From Robertmurraya massiliosenegalensis JC6 (GTDB lineage: Bacteria; Bacillota; Bacilli; Bacillales; Cytobacillaceae): 39,709 bases of DNA. The position numbers were made by a program, and so were the translations under genes. Positions 32,955 to 39,709 of the stretch are shown in pieces (position 1 is the first letter of the stretch; each line of letters opens with the position of its first letter). Below the pieces are notes generated by a model. That model saw only the letters and a program-made list of their open reading frames with translations, searched no databases and was not told where the DNA came from. The stretch covers positions 1 to 39,709 of the forward strand of contig NZ_HE978518.1 of assembly GCF_000311725.1 (NCBI RefSeq), written 5' to 3'.

Positions 32955-33671
32955 ATGAAAACCAAGATTACCTACGAACACTGGCAGTCCATTTCGCATC
33001 TATTTGAAGTAGATGAAGAATATAAAGGAGCTCGCTCCGTTATTGAATGGGCATACCAAATGTATCCCGAGGAAAAAATCTCCTATGCTTCAAGCTTTGG
33101 AGCGGAAGGGATTGTCTTAATTGACCTCATTCATCAAGTAAAGCCTGATGCCCATATCGTGTTTTTAGATACGGATTTACATTTTCCAGAAACGTATGAG
33201 GTCATCGAGAAAATGGAGAAACGGTTTCCAACACTACGAATTGAAAAAAAGAAACCAGCACTTACATTAGACCAGCAAGCAGAGAAATTTGGTACGGCAT
33301 TATGGAAACGGGATGCGAATCAGTGCTGCCATATTCGCAAGGTCGTACCGTTACGTGAAGCAATTGGTGAAAAAGAAGCTTGGATTTCAGGGCTTAGAAG
33401 AGAACAGTCCCCTTCAAGAACTCATACAGAATTTCTCAATAAGGATGAAAAATTTAAAAATATAAAAATATGCCCGTTGATTCATTGGACGTGGGACGAA
33501 ATTTGGGCATATATTAAAGCACATGAACTTCCATACAATGAATTGCATGATCATCAATATCCAAGTATCGGTTGTTTTCCATGTACTCAACCGGTAGCGG
33601 TAGATGGTGATTCTAGAGCGGGCCGCTGGTCTGGTAGTAGCAAGACGGAGTGTGGACTTCACACAAGCTAG
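32955..33671 (+). CDS. cysH: APS/PAPS reductase, [4Fe-4S] type
   Basis: A 238-residue reductase that forms sulfite from activated sulfate with thioredoxin. AAAGGAGGT precedes the ATG. The PP-loop-like SYASSFGAEGIVLIDLI binds the nucleotide, followed by FLDTDLHFPETY. The cysteine pairs NQCCHIRKV (Cys124-125) and GCFPCT (Cys207, Cys210) mark the iron-sulfur class, which can use APS and, in Bacillus subtilis, PAPS too. The catalytic end is SKTECGLHTS. It has 28 bases before it and is followed within 15 bases by cysP. Confidence 0.95.
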   Translation: MKTKITYEHWQSISHLFEVDEEYKGARSVIEWAYQMYPEEKISYASSFGAEGIVLIDLIHQVKPDAHIVFLDTDLHFPETYEVIEKMEKRFPTLRIEKKKPALTLDQQAEKFGTALWKRDANQCCHIRKVVPLREAIGEKEAWISGLRREQSPSRTHTEFLNKDEKFKNIKICPLIHWTWDEIWAYIKAHELPYNELHDHQYPSIGCFPCTQPVAVDGDSRAGRWSGSSKTECGLHTS

Positions 33672-33685
33672 AGGAGGTTGGCACG

Positions 33686-34765
33686 ATGGTTATCTTGGCC
33701 ATTCTCATTGCGTTGTTTTTTGCCCTTAACATTGGTGCCTCTGGTGCTGCTGCATCCATGGGGATTGCTTATGGAACGGGCGTTGTTAAAAAGGGAATGG
33801 CATTATTTCTTTGTGCCATTGCTGTATTTCTTGGGGCCTATTTAGGTGGCGGAGAAGTTGTGAAAACATTAGGGAGCGGGATTGTTCCAGGAAATACATT
33901 TACGGTTTCGGTTACGATCCTCGTCCTACTTTCAGCCGCTTTATCATTATTTTTGGCAAATATATTAGGAATTCCATTATCGACAAGTGAGGTTGTTGTA
34001 GGTGCCATCGTCGGAGTTGGAATTGTCTATCAATCTCTTTTTATGGATAAATTAGTATGGATTTTACTATTTTGGGTGCTTACACCTATTGTTGCCTTTA
34101 TCATGGCTGTGATCGCTTCGATGTTTCTCAAGTTCAAGGGCATGAAATCGTGGCTTAAAAAGCCCTCGATCAGTCGTACGTTACCAACGATAGTCATTGT
34201 GATGGGGATGTTTGAGGCCTTTTCCGCTGGGATGAACAATGTCGCAAACGCAGTTGGCCCCTTAGTTGGAGCAGAAATTCTTTCGACCCAATCAGGGATC
34301 TTGTGGGGAGGCTTGTTCGTTGCTATCGGAGCACTTGTCTTAGGAAAAAGAGTTCTGGAGACGAACGGAAAGAAAATAACGAACATTCGTCTAGAAGATG
34401 GGTGCATTATTTCTGGAACAGGGGCAAGTATCGTTATCACTGCGTCCCTATTTGGAATACCTGTGCCTTTAACACAAATCACGACAAGTTCTATTATCGG
34501 CATCGGTTTTGTAAAGGATGGAGTTGCTGTATTAAAAAAGAAAATTGTCGTCCAATTATTAATCGTTTGGGTTGTATCCCCGATCATTTCGATGGTGCTT
34601 TCTTATAGTCTGGTCCAATGGATCATTGAGAAAAATTTCTATCCAATGCTCATCCTTTCTTTCGTGTTTTTCGTCATAATTGGAACTGTTTTCTCTATCC
34701 GAAGAAAAAATGTCCAGATTCCAGCACAAACGAGAAAGGAAACATCTTTAACTGAAAAAAGCTAA
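33686..34765 (+). CDS. cysP: Sulfate permease CysP, Pit family
   Basis: A 359-residue membrane protein with about ten helices. The ATG at 33686 is set by GAGGAGG; an earlier in-frame ATG overlaps cysH. The two PiT repeats are visible: ALNIGASGAAASMGIAYGTG in the first and FEAFSAGMNNVANAVGPLVG in the second. Bacillus CysP, although related to phosphate permeases, imports sulfate, and the gene lies between cysH and sat as in Bacillus subtilis. Its place in the operon decides the substrate over phosphate. Confidence 0.9.
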   Translation: MVILAILIALFFALNIGASGAAASMGIAYGTGVVKKGMALFLCAIAVFLGAYLGGGEVVKTLGSGIVPGNTFTVSVTILVLLSAALSLFLANILGIPLSTSEVVVGAIVGVGIVYQSLFMDKLVWILLFWVLTPIVAFIMAVIASMFLKFKGMKSWLKKPSISRTLPTIVIVMGMFEAFSAGMNNVANAVGPLVGAEILSTQSGILWGGLFVAIGALVLGKRVLETNGKKITNIRLEDGCIISGTGASIVITASLFGIPVPLTQITTSSIIGIGFVKDGVAVLKKKIVVQLLIVWVVSPIISMVLSYSLVQWIIEKNFYPMLILSFVFFVIIGTVFSIRRKNVQIPAQTRKETSLTEKS

Positions 34766-34789
34766 TTTAAATTGAAAGGATTGAGAGAG

Positions 34790-35950
34790 TTGTCTTTTTT
34801 GCCAAGTCCACATGGTGGAACATTAATCCAATTATATCAACCTGAATTCGATATCAAATCGATAAAAAAAGAAATCAATATTGATGCCATTGCATTGAGT
34901 GATCTTGAATTAATCGGAATTGGCCTTTTTAGTCCGCTTACAGGCTTTCTTGGAAGGAAAGACTATGAATCTGTCGTGGAAAATATGCGTTTAGATGATG
35001 GGACGGTGTGGTCGATCCCGATTACACTGCCTGTTACTCCTGCGATTGCAAATGAATTAATTGTCGGTGAAAGCTATAAATTGAATTTTGATGATGAAAC
35101 CTATGGGATGATTACTGTCTCAGAATGCTATGAACCAAATTTACAAAAAGAAGCCATCGAAGTATATAAAACAGAAGAAAGTGCACATCCAGGTGTGAAG
35201 CATCTATTTCAAAGAGGCAGTGTATATGTCGCAGGCGATATTATTCTTGTAAAAAAGCCTGATAAGGGCATTTTCACTGATGTATGGTACGAACCGAAAG
35301 AAACACGTGCCTTGTTTGAAAAGAAGGGCTGGAAAACTATCGTTGGTTTTCAAACGAGAAATCCGATTCACCGAGCTCATGAATATATTCAAAAAGTGGC
35401 ACTTGAAACGGTCGATGGCTTATTTGTCAATCCATTAGTTGGAGAGACGAAAGCTGATGACATCCCCGCTGATATTCGCTTAAAAAGTTATCGAGCTTTA
35501 CTCGAAAACTATTATCCTACTGAACGGGTTCATCTTGGAGTCTATCCAGCAGCGATGAGATATGCAGGACCTAGAGAAGCCATTTTCCACGCAATTGCTC
35601 GTAAAAATTTTGGCTGTACTCATTTTATTGTCGGAAGAGACCATGCGGGTGTTGGAAATTATTATGGTACTTATGATGCTCAACATATTTTCGCTGAGTT
35701 TACTACAGAAGAATTAGGCATAACACCGTTATTCTTTGAGCATAGTTTCTATTGCAATAAATGTGAAGGAATGGCTTCAGATAAGACCTGTCCACATGGC
35801 AAAGAGGACCGTGTCATTCTTTCTGGAACAAAGGTCAGAGAAATGTTGAGAGACGGGGTTTTACCACCATCCACTTTTAGTAGAAAAGAAGTGATCGAAG
35901 TTCTAATCGATGGACTAAAGGAAGCTACAACTGTGACAGGGGGCCGATGA
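34790..35950 (+). CDS. sat: ATP sulfurylase (sulfate adenylyltransferase)
   Basis: A 386-residue enzyme that forms APS from ATP and sulfate. TTG 34790 is preferred because GAAAGGA lies nine bases before it and the product then begins [11 protein letters not shown], like known Sat proteins; TTG 34772 is an upstream alternative. Signatures are [17 protein letters not shown] with the ATP-binding Q-N-H set, [36 protein letters not shown] (a Cys-rich loop of the bacterial type) and [13 protein letters not shown]. cysC follows two bases later. Confidence 0.95.
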   Translation: MSFLPSPHGGTLIQLYQPEFDIKSIKKEINIDAIALSDLELIGIGLFSPLTGFLGRKDYESVVENMRLDDGTVWSIPITLPVTPAIANELIVGESYKLNFDDETYGMITVSECYEPNLQKEAIEVYKTEESAHPGVKHLFQRGSVYVAGDIILVKKPDKGIFTDVWYEPKETRALFEKKGWKTIVGFQTRNPIHRAHEYIQKVALETVDGLFVNPLVGETKADDIPADIRLKSYRALLENYYPTERVHLGVYPAAMRYAGPREAIFHAIARKNFGCTHFIVGRDHAGVGNYYGTYDAQHIFAEFTTEELGITPLFFEHSFYCNKCEGMASDKTCPHGKEDRVILSGTKVREMLRDGVLPPSTFSRKEVIEVLIDGLKEATTVTGGR

Positions 35951-35951
35951 A

Positions 35952-36548
35952 GTGAAATCTACAAATCTAACATGGCATAAAACAACGATATCGAAATTAG
36001 AGCGTCGAAATCAAAATGGGCATGGGAGCTGCGTTTTATGGTTCACAGGACTATCCGGTTCTGGCAAGTCAACGATTGCCAATGCCATTTCAAGTGAATT
36101 GTTTCGCCATGGGATTAATGAATACGTTCTTGATGGTGATAATATTCGCCATGGACTGAATAAGGATTTAGGCTTTAGCGAAAAAGATCGTACGGAAAAT
36201 ATAAGACGTATTGGGGAAGTTGCGAAATTATTTGTCGATAGTGGCAAAATTGTCACAACAGCGTTTATTTCTCCATTTCAGTCTGACAGGGATCATGTTC
36301 GTGCCCTGTTTGAGGACGATGAATTTTTTGAAATATATATTGATTGTCCCATAGAAGAATGTGAGAAACGGGATCCAAAACAGCTTTATGCAAAAGCAAG
36401 GAGAGGAGAAATTAAGGATTTTACAGGTATTCACTCTCCATATGAAGCACCACTACATCCAGATCTAGTGATTCATACAAATGAATTAACGATTCAAGAG
36501 TCCGTTGAAAAAATAGTAAGCTTTTTGCAAAAGAAAAATCTCCTGTAA
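35952..36548 (+). CDS. cysC: Adenylylsulfate kinase
   Basis: A 198-residue kinase that converts APS to PAPS. The GTG start at 35952 is one base past the sat stop, so translation is coupled. Signatures are Walker A WFTGLSGSGKSTIANAIS, the substrate loop YVLDGDNIRHGLNKDLGFSE, FISPFQSDRDHVRALF and KDFTGIHSPYEAP. The presence of both this kinase and an iron-sulfur CysH means either APS or PAPS can be the reduced species. The length is standard. Confidence 0.96.
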   Translation: MKSTNLTWHKTTISKLERRNQNGHGSCVLWFTGLSGSGKSTIANAISSELFRHGINEYVLDGDNIRHGLNKDLGFSEKDRTENIRRIGEVAKLFVDSGKIVTTAFISPFQSDRDHVRALFEDDEFFEIYIDCPIEECEKRDPKQLYAKARRGEIKDFTGIHSPYEAPLHPDLVIHTNELTIQESVEKIVSFLQKKNLL

Positions 36549-36566
36549 TGGAAGGGTGAGGGGGCA

Positions 36567-37343
36567 ATGGTTGGCAAAGTATATTTAGTTGGAGCTGGTC
36601 CTGGTGACCCTGAATTAATTACTGTTAAAGGTCTTCGTTATATTAAAGAAGCAGATGTGATTCTTTATGATCGCTTAGTTAATAAAGGACTTTTACAGTA
36701 TGCAAAGGATGACGCACAGCTTATCTATTGTGGAAAACATCCACAAGCACATACGATGAAACAAGAAACGATTAATCATTTTCTTGTTAAATATGCAAAA
36801 AAAGGTCTTCAAGTTGTGCGTTTGAAAGGGGGAGACCCGTTTGTATTTGGACGTGGCGGTGAAGAAGCGCAAATCTGTGTGAAGAATCATATCCCGTTTG
36901 AAGTCGTTCCGGGAATAACTGCAGGGATTGGGGCTGCCGCTTATGCGGGCATCCCTGTGACCCATCGTCATATAAGTAAAAGCTTCGCCATCATTACGGG
37001 GCATCAAGTTGGAGATGTAGCAGCAGAACAGCAATGGTATCATTTGGCAAATGGTGTCGATACAATCTGTGTCTATATGGGGGTTTCTCAACTTCCAACC
37101 ATTATCAACAATTTACTGAAATATGGGAAAGATAAGAATACGCCAATTGCTCTTATTCATTGGGGCACATTGCCAGAACAGAAGACAGTAACTGGGACGC
37201 TTGATACTATTTGCGAAATGGTAAAAAAAGAAAATATCTCTAATCCGAGTATGATCGTTATTGGAGAAGTCGTAAGTCTGAGTTCTCAATTGAATTGGTT
37301 TAATGAAGAAATGAGAACCTATATGACAGCTGCTGAAGGTTGA
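36567..37343 (+). CDS. sumT: Uroporphyrinogen-III C-methyltransferase
   Basis: A 258-residue SAM-dependent enzyme that dimethylates uroporphyrinogen III to precorrin-2, the first step to siroheme. AAGGGTGAGGGGG precedes the ATG. Signatures are VYLVGAGPGDPELITVKGLR, YDRLV, VRLKGGDPFVFGRGGEE, the SAM loop VPGITAGIGAAAYAGIPVTH and VDTICVYMGVSQLP. The order sumT-sirB follows the ylnD-ylnE arrangement of Bacillus subtilis. It is intact. Confidence 0.95.
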   Translation: MVGKVYLVGAGPGDPELITVKGLRYIKEADVILYDRLVNKGLLQYAKDDAQLIYCGKHPQAHTMKQETINHFLVKYAKKGLQVVRLKGGDPFVFGRGGEEAQICVKNHIPFEVVPGITAGIGAAAYAGIPVTHRHISKSFAIITGHQVGDVAAEQQWYHLANGVDTICVYMGVSQLPTIINNLLKYGKDKNTPIALIHWGTLPEQKTVTGTLDTICEMVKKENISNPSMIVIGEVVSLSSQLNWFNEEMRTYMTAAEG

Positions 37344-37361
37344 TGAAAAGGGAGTGAAGAT

Positions 37362-38099
37362 ATGAAGGCCGTTCTTTATGTAGGACACGGTACTCGTTCA
37401 AAAATAGGAGCTACAGAAGCGAGACATTTTATCGAGTCCATTATGGGAAAAGTACCGGTTGATATACAAGAAATGAGCTTTCTTGAGCTTACTTCTCCGA
37501 CGATAAATGAAGGTTTTATCCGATGTGTAGAAAGAGGAGCAACTGATATTGTCGTTGTGCCCATTCTCCTTCTGAAAGCTGGGCATATGAAAAAGGATAT
37601 CCCTGAGGTAATGAATTCCCTCAAAGAGCAATATCCTCACATAAATGTTGTCCTTACGGATGCGTTCGGGGTTCAAGAAGAAATAATCGATGCGATGTCC
37701 GATTTAATATTACAGGCAGTACCTGATTTAGCAAAAGATGATACTCTATTAATTGTCGGTAGAGGAAGCAGTGATCCAGATATACATAGTGCTTTTTCTA
37801 AGATAGAAAAAGGAATTCAAACACGGCTTAAATTTTCCGCCCTATCGACTTGTTATTTAGCTGCAGCTACGCCAACTTTTCAGGAAGGATTAGATCATAT
37901 TCTTGAGAAAACGAAGAATCGGGTCATTGTTCTACCCTATCTGCTCTTTTCAGGTCTTCTTTTAACAGAAGTCAACAAAGGTTGCAAAAAGTTTGGCTCG
38001 AAAATCATTCAAGTGGAACCATTGAGCCGTCATGAAGCGATACAGACTGTAGTTGTACGTTCCGTTTTGAACATGAAACATTCAAGTGTTTATGCTTGA
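37362..38099 (+). CDS. sirB: Sirohydrochlorin ferrochelatase
   Basis: A 245-residue CbiX/SirB-type chelatase that inserts iron into sirohydrochlorin to finish siroheme. GGGAGTGAAGAT precedes the ATG. Two homologous halves are visible: the first opens YVGHGTRSKIGATEA and contains VVPILLLKAGHMKKDIPEVM with the metal-binding His; the second opens IVGRGSSDPDIHSAFSKIEK. The gene ends the operon. No sirC (precorrin-2 dehydrogenase, ylnF-like) follows, so the middle step must be encoded elsewhere. Confidence 0.92.
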   Translation: MKAVLYVGHGTRSKIGATEARHFIESIMGKVPVDIQEMSFLELTSPTINEGFIRCVERGATDIVVVPILLLKAGHMKKDIPEVMNSLKEQYPHINVVLTDAFGVQEEIIDAMSDLILQAVPDLAKDDTLLIVGRGSSDPDIHSAFSKIEKGIQTRLKFSALSTCYLAAATPTFQEGLDHILEKTKNRVIVLPYLLFSGLLLTEVNKGCKKFGSKIIQVEPLSRHEAIQTVVVRSVLNMKHSSVYA

Positions 38100-38138
38100 A
38101 TGTTTTGAGGCGTTATTAAATAAATGATGACGTATAAA

Positions 38139-38168
38139 TTGAAAAGACAAGCATTAAAGGACTATAAT
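38139..38168 (+). promoter_or_regulatory. SigA-type promoter upstream of the c-di-GMP riboswitch
   Basis: TTGAAA (38139-38144), an 18-base spacer and a perfect TATAAT (38163-38168) lie about 30 bases before the aptamer, separating its transcription from the sulfate operon. Confidence 0.65.
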
Positions 38169-38200
38169 ATGGATAGGGCTAAATACCTATATCGGAAATT

Positions 38201-38293
38201 GTAACTTAATAATGTGGAAAAAGGCAAATTCGTTGAAAGATGAAGACGCAAAGCTTTAGGGGCTAACGTACATATACGATGCCAGCCAGTTAC
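38201..38293 (+). ncRNA. c-di-GMP-I (GEMM) riboswitch
   Basis: The closing stem is GTAACT (38201-38206) with AGTTAC (38288-38293). Inside are the class-I landmarks AAGGCAAATTCG, GAAAGATGAAGACGCAAAGC and GGGGCTAAC, ending GCCAGCCAGTTACCG. The conserved GACGCAAAGC and GCC..GTTACCG segments are characteristic. It stands directly upstream of a GGDEF gene. Confidence 0.92.
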
Positions 38294-38337
38294 CGATTAA
38301 GTAAGCAGAAGTTAATCGGAATCGATTAGCTTTTTTT
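38293..38337 (+). terminator. Riboswitch expression platform: antiterminator and terminator
   Basis: CCGATTAA (38293-38300) can pair with TTAATCGG (38312-38319) as an antiterminator. The same 3' arm can instead form AGTTAATCG (38310-38318) with CGATTAGCT (38323-38331), followed by TTTTTT, a terminator with one G-U pair. The two are mutually exclusive. The antiterminator shares its first C with the aptamer's closing stem, so ligand binding should favour termination (an OFF switch); that direction is inference. Confidence 0.8.
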
Positions 38338-38346
38338 CATGAGAAA

Positions 38347-39384
38347 GTGGGACAACTTGTGCCTAACCATATTGAAAGCTTGGATGAATTAAAACGTAAA
38401 ATTTATTTATTTACAGCGCCATTGATTATACTCGCATTATTTCTCAACAATTTAACTGAATACTATGCGGTCATTAGCTATTATTTAAGTGTTACACTAG
38501 CCTTTTACCTTATTTTCAGCTGGATCATGATCTACAAAAGATGGTATTTTCGCTTTATCGAGCTTTCCAATTTGTTTTTAGTTAGCCTCTATCAATTAAA
38601 TCAATATTATCAATCTGTGCAAGTCAATCTGGTAGAGAGGAACGATTCAATCAGCGATTTTGTGATATGGATGCCTTTATATGTCGTTTATATCTATTTA
38701 ACGTTAGGAAGAAAAAAGGGAATTTTATTTTCTTTTCTTGTATGGGCATTAACTGCGCATATTGGAATTCAATTTGCTCCATCCTATGAACCGAACTCAG
38801 TTGATTCACTCATCCAATACCATGTTGCTAATATTGTTTATATTTTCGTTTTTTACTATGCTCAGTTTGCCTTCGGGATGTTTTCTGAGTTAAAAACGAT
38901 TAAATCAACTGCCTATATTGATCCATTAACAGAAGTCCAAAACAGAAGGAAGCTGGATTTAAATTTAGATCTATATTGGGAAAAAGCCAATACCACGAAG
39001 CAAGAGTTATCGGTTATTTTAATTGTTCTTGATAATTTTAAGAAAATAAATGACCAATTCGGTCATGATGTTGGTGATCGGGTTTTGCGAGAATTTAGCC
39101 AAGTGATCTCCAATACTTTGAGAAACGATGAGATTTTTGGACGTTGGGGAGGAGAAGAATTCATGGTATTATCACCTGCTTCTCTCCTTAATGCTAGAAA
39201 ATTAGCGGAACATATAAGATATTGTATTGAGAAGCATCGATTTCATGATATTTCAAATTTGACAGGGAGTTTTGGGGTAAGCCATTATATTCCAGGTGAT
39301 ACAAAGGAGACTTTAATTAAAAGAGCGGATATCGCCCTTTATGAAGCGAAATCGGAAGGGAAAAATCAAGTAAGAGTTTGTTGA
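38347..39384 (+). CDS. Membrane GGDEF-domain protein with an altered metal site
   Basis: About 345 residues. The GTG at 38347 or 38359 is the likely start; neither has a strong ribosome site. Residues about 18-185 form six membrane helices of no recognised sensor family. The GGDEF domain follows (YIDPLTEVQNRRKLDLNLD, KKINDQFGHDVGDRVLREF, FGRWGGEEF, ITGSFGVSHY-type TGSFGVSHY, RADIALYEAKSEGKNQV). The active loop GGEEF (268-272) is kept. In the usual (D/x)xDxFKxxN strand the first metal-binding Asp is replaced by Val227 (IVLDNFKKIN). The inhibitory RxxD site reads RNDE. So cyclase activity is doubtful. It is controlled by the c-di-GMP riboswitch upstream. Confidence 0.88.
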   Translation: MGQLVPNHIESLDELKRKIYLFTAPLIILALFLNNLTEYYAVISYYLSVTLAFYLIFSWIMIYKRWYFRFIELSNLFLVSLYQLNQYYQSVQVNLVERNDSISDFVIWMPLYVVYIYLTLGRKKGILFSFLVWALTAHIGIQFAPSYEPNSVDSLIQYHVANIVYIFVFYYAQFAFGMFSELKTIKSTAYIDPLTEVQNRRKLDLNLDLYWEKANTTKQELSVILIVLDNFKKINDQFGHDVGDRVLREFSQVISNTLRNDEIFGRWGGEEFMVLSPASLLNARKLAEHIRYCIEKHRFHDISNLTGSFGVSHYIPGDTKETLIKRADIALYEAKSEGKNQVRVC

Positions 39385-39392
39385 AATGAACA

Positions 39393-39418
39393 AAGCTCCT
39401 ACAAAATGTAGGAAGCTT
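39393..39418 (+). terminator. Terminator-like hairpin after the GGDEF gene
   Basis: AAGCTCCTAC (39393-39402) pairs with GTAGGAAGCTT (39408-39418) with one bulged A. The following CCGGTTTGTCTT is a weak T-tract. Confidence 0.45.
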
Positions 39419-39455
39419 CCGGTTTGTCTTATTCGATCCAACCATCTCTCACCCT

Positions 39456-39645
39456 TAAGCGGAATTTTTCCTGTTATCTCCTCGATGGAATCCCTTTTAG
39501 GAGAAATAACGGAAGATTTTCCGCTTATGGAGAGCAAAATCGTTTCTTTTGGCATTTTTTGAAGGAATAGCAGGAATTTTTCCTGTTATTTTGACTCTTT
39601 TTCATGATGCTTGCTCATTAAGCGGAATTTTTCCTGTTATTTTTT
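39456..39645. repeat. Cluster of four short dyad-symmetric repeats
   Basis: Three direct copies of a unit like AGCGGAATTTTTCCTGTTAT begin near 39458, 39569 (as AGCAGGAATTTTTCCTGTTA) and 39620. A fourth, inverted copy (ATAACGGAAGATTTTCCGCT) lies at 39506-39525. The centre GGAATTTTTCC is itself a near-perfect palindrome. The last 325 bases of the window hold no convincing gene; these repeats are the only structure I see besides the terminator-like hairpin. Confidence 0.65.
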
Positions 39646-39709
39646 CATGCCGATATTCCTACCGTTTATTCGAACATGAAATCGAGGGAATTTATAATTT
39701 CCTGACAAG

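Noticed and set aside
34030-34587. A 185-codon minus-strand frame
   Set aside because: Antisense to cysP, produced by the repetitive hydrophobic codons of a membrane protein.
39456-39645. CRISPR array
   Set aside because: Repeat spacing is irregular, one copy is inverted, units are too short and no cas gene is present.

Overview
The window is chromosomal DNA from a low-GC, Gram-positive, spore-forming bacterium, most likely a member of the Bacillaceae; the genus cannot be fixed from the sequence. The evidence is AGGAGG-type ribosome binding sites, frequent TTG and GTG starts, TPP and c-di-GMP-I riboswitches with intrinsic terminators, and Bacillus-type families (YetF/DUF421, YitT, CBO0543, DUF3918, ThiXYZ/TenA, CysL, AdeR-like PucR). 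No rRNA, tRNA or CRISPR array was seen.

Region 1 (1-14.5 kb) is an accessory, decaying stretch. It carries small, mostly uncharacterised genes: two DUF421 proteins, an acidic lipoprotein, YitT, an orphan 156-residue protein, a cardiolipin synthase and small membrane proteins. Among them lie at least nine broken genes: DUF3918, a zinc-ribbon mini-protein, a TnsD-like transposition protein, an IS110-type transposase, CBO0543, ferritin, a cupin, a NUDIX hydrolase and an ABM-family monooxygenase. A chimeric L7/L12-like/bPH ORF and a scattered repeat with a CGGGYGC-type core point to repeated deletion and recombination.

Region 2 (15-23 kb, minus strand) is a thiamin salvage operon, tenA-thiZ-thiX-thiY-thiW-thiD-thiM-thiE. 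A promoter is followed by two complete TPP riboswitches in tandem, each with its own terminator. ThiXYZ imports degraded pyrimidine, TenA and ThiD process it to HMP-PP, ThiW probably imports thiazole, ThiM phosphorylates it, and ThiE joins the two halves. A MATE exporter follows behind a terminator.

Region 3 (22.9-28.2 kb) holds a VOC-family protein, a four-cysteine mini-protein, alanine dehydrogenase with a PucR-type regulator just upstream and an 18-bp perfect palindrome between them, an MFS exporter and a DUF5634-like protein.

Region 4 (28.3-38.1 kb) is a contiguous assimilatory sulfate reduction locus. A divergent LysR regulator (CysL-like) faces cysJ-cysI-cysH-cysP-sat-cysC-sumT-sirB. 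Together these import sulfate, activate it to APS/PAPS, reduce it to sulfite and then sulfide, and make siroheme for CysI. The middle dehydrogenase (SirC) is not in the cluster.

Region 5 (38.1-39.7 kb) has a promoter, a c-di-GMP-I riboswitch with a clear antiterminator/terminator pair, and a six-helix membrane GGDEF protein. That protein keeps GGEEF but has Val in place of the usual first metal-binding Asp. The window ends in a cluster of short dyad-symmetric repeats.
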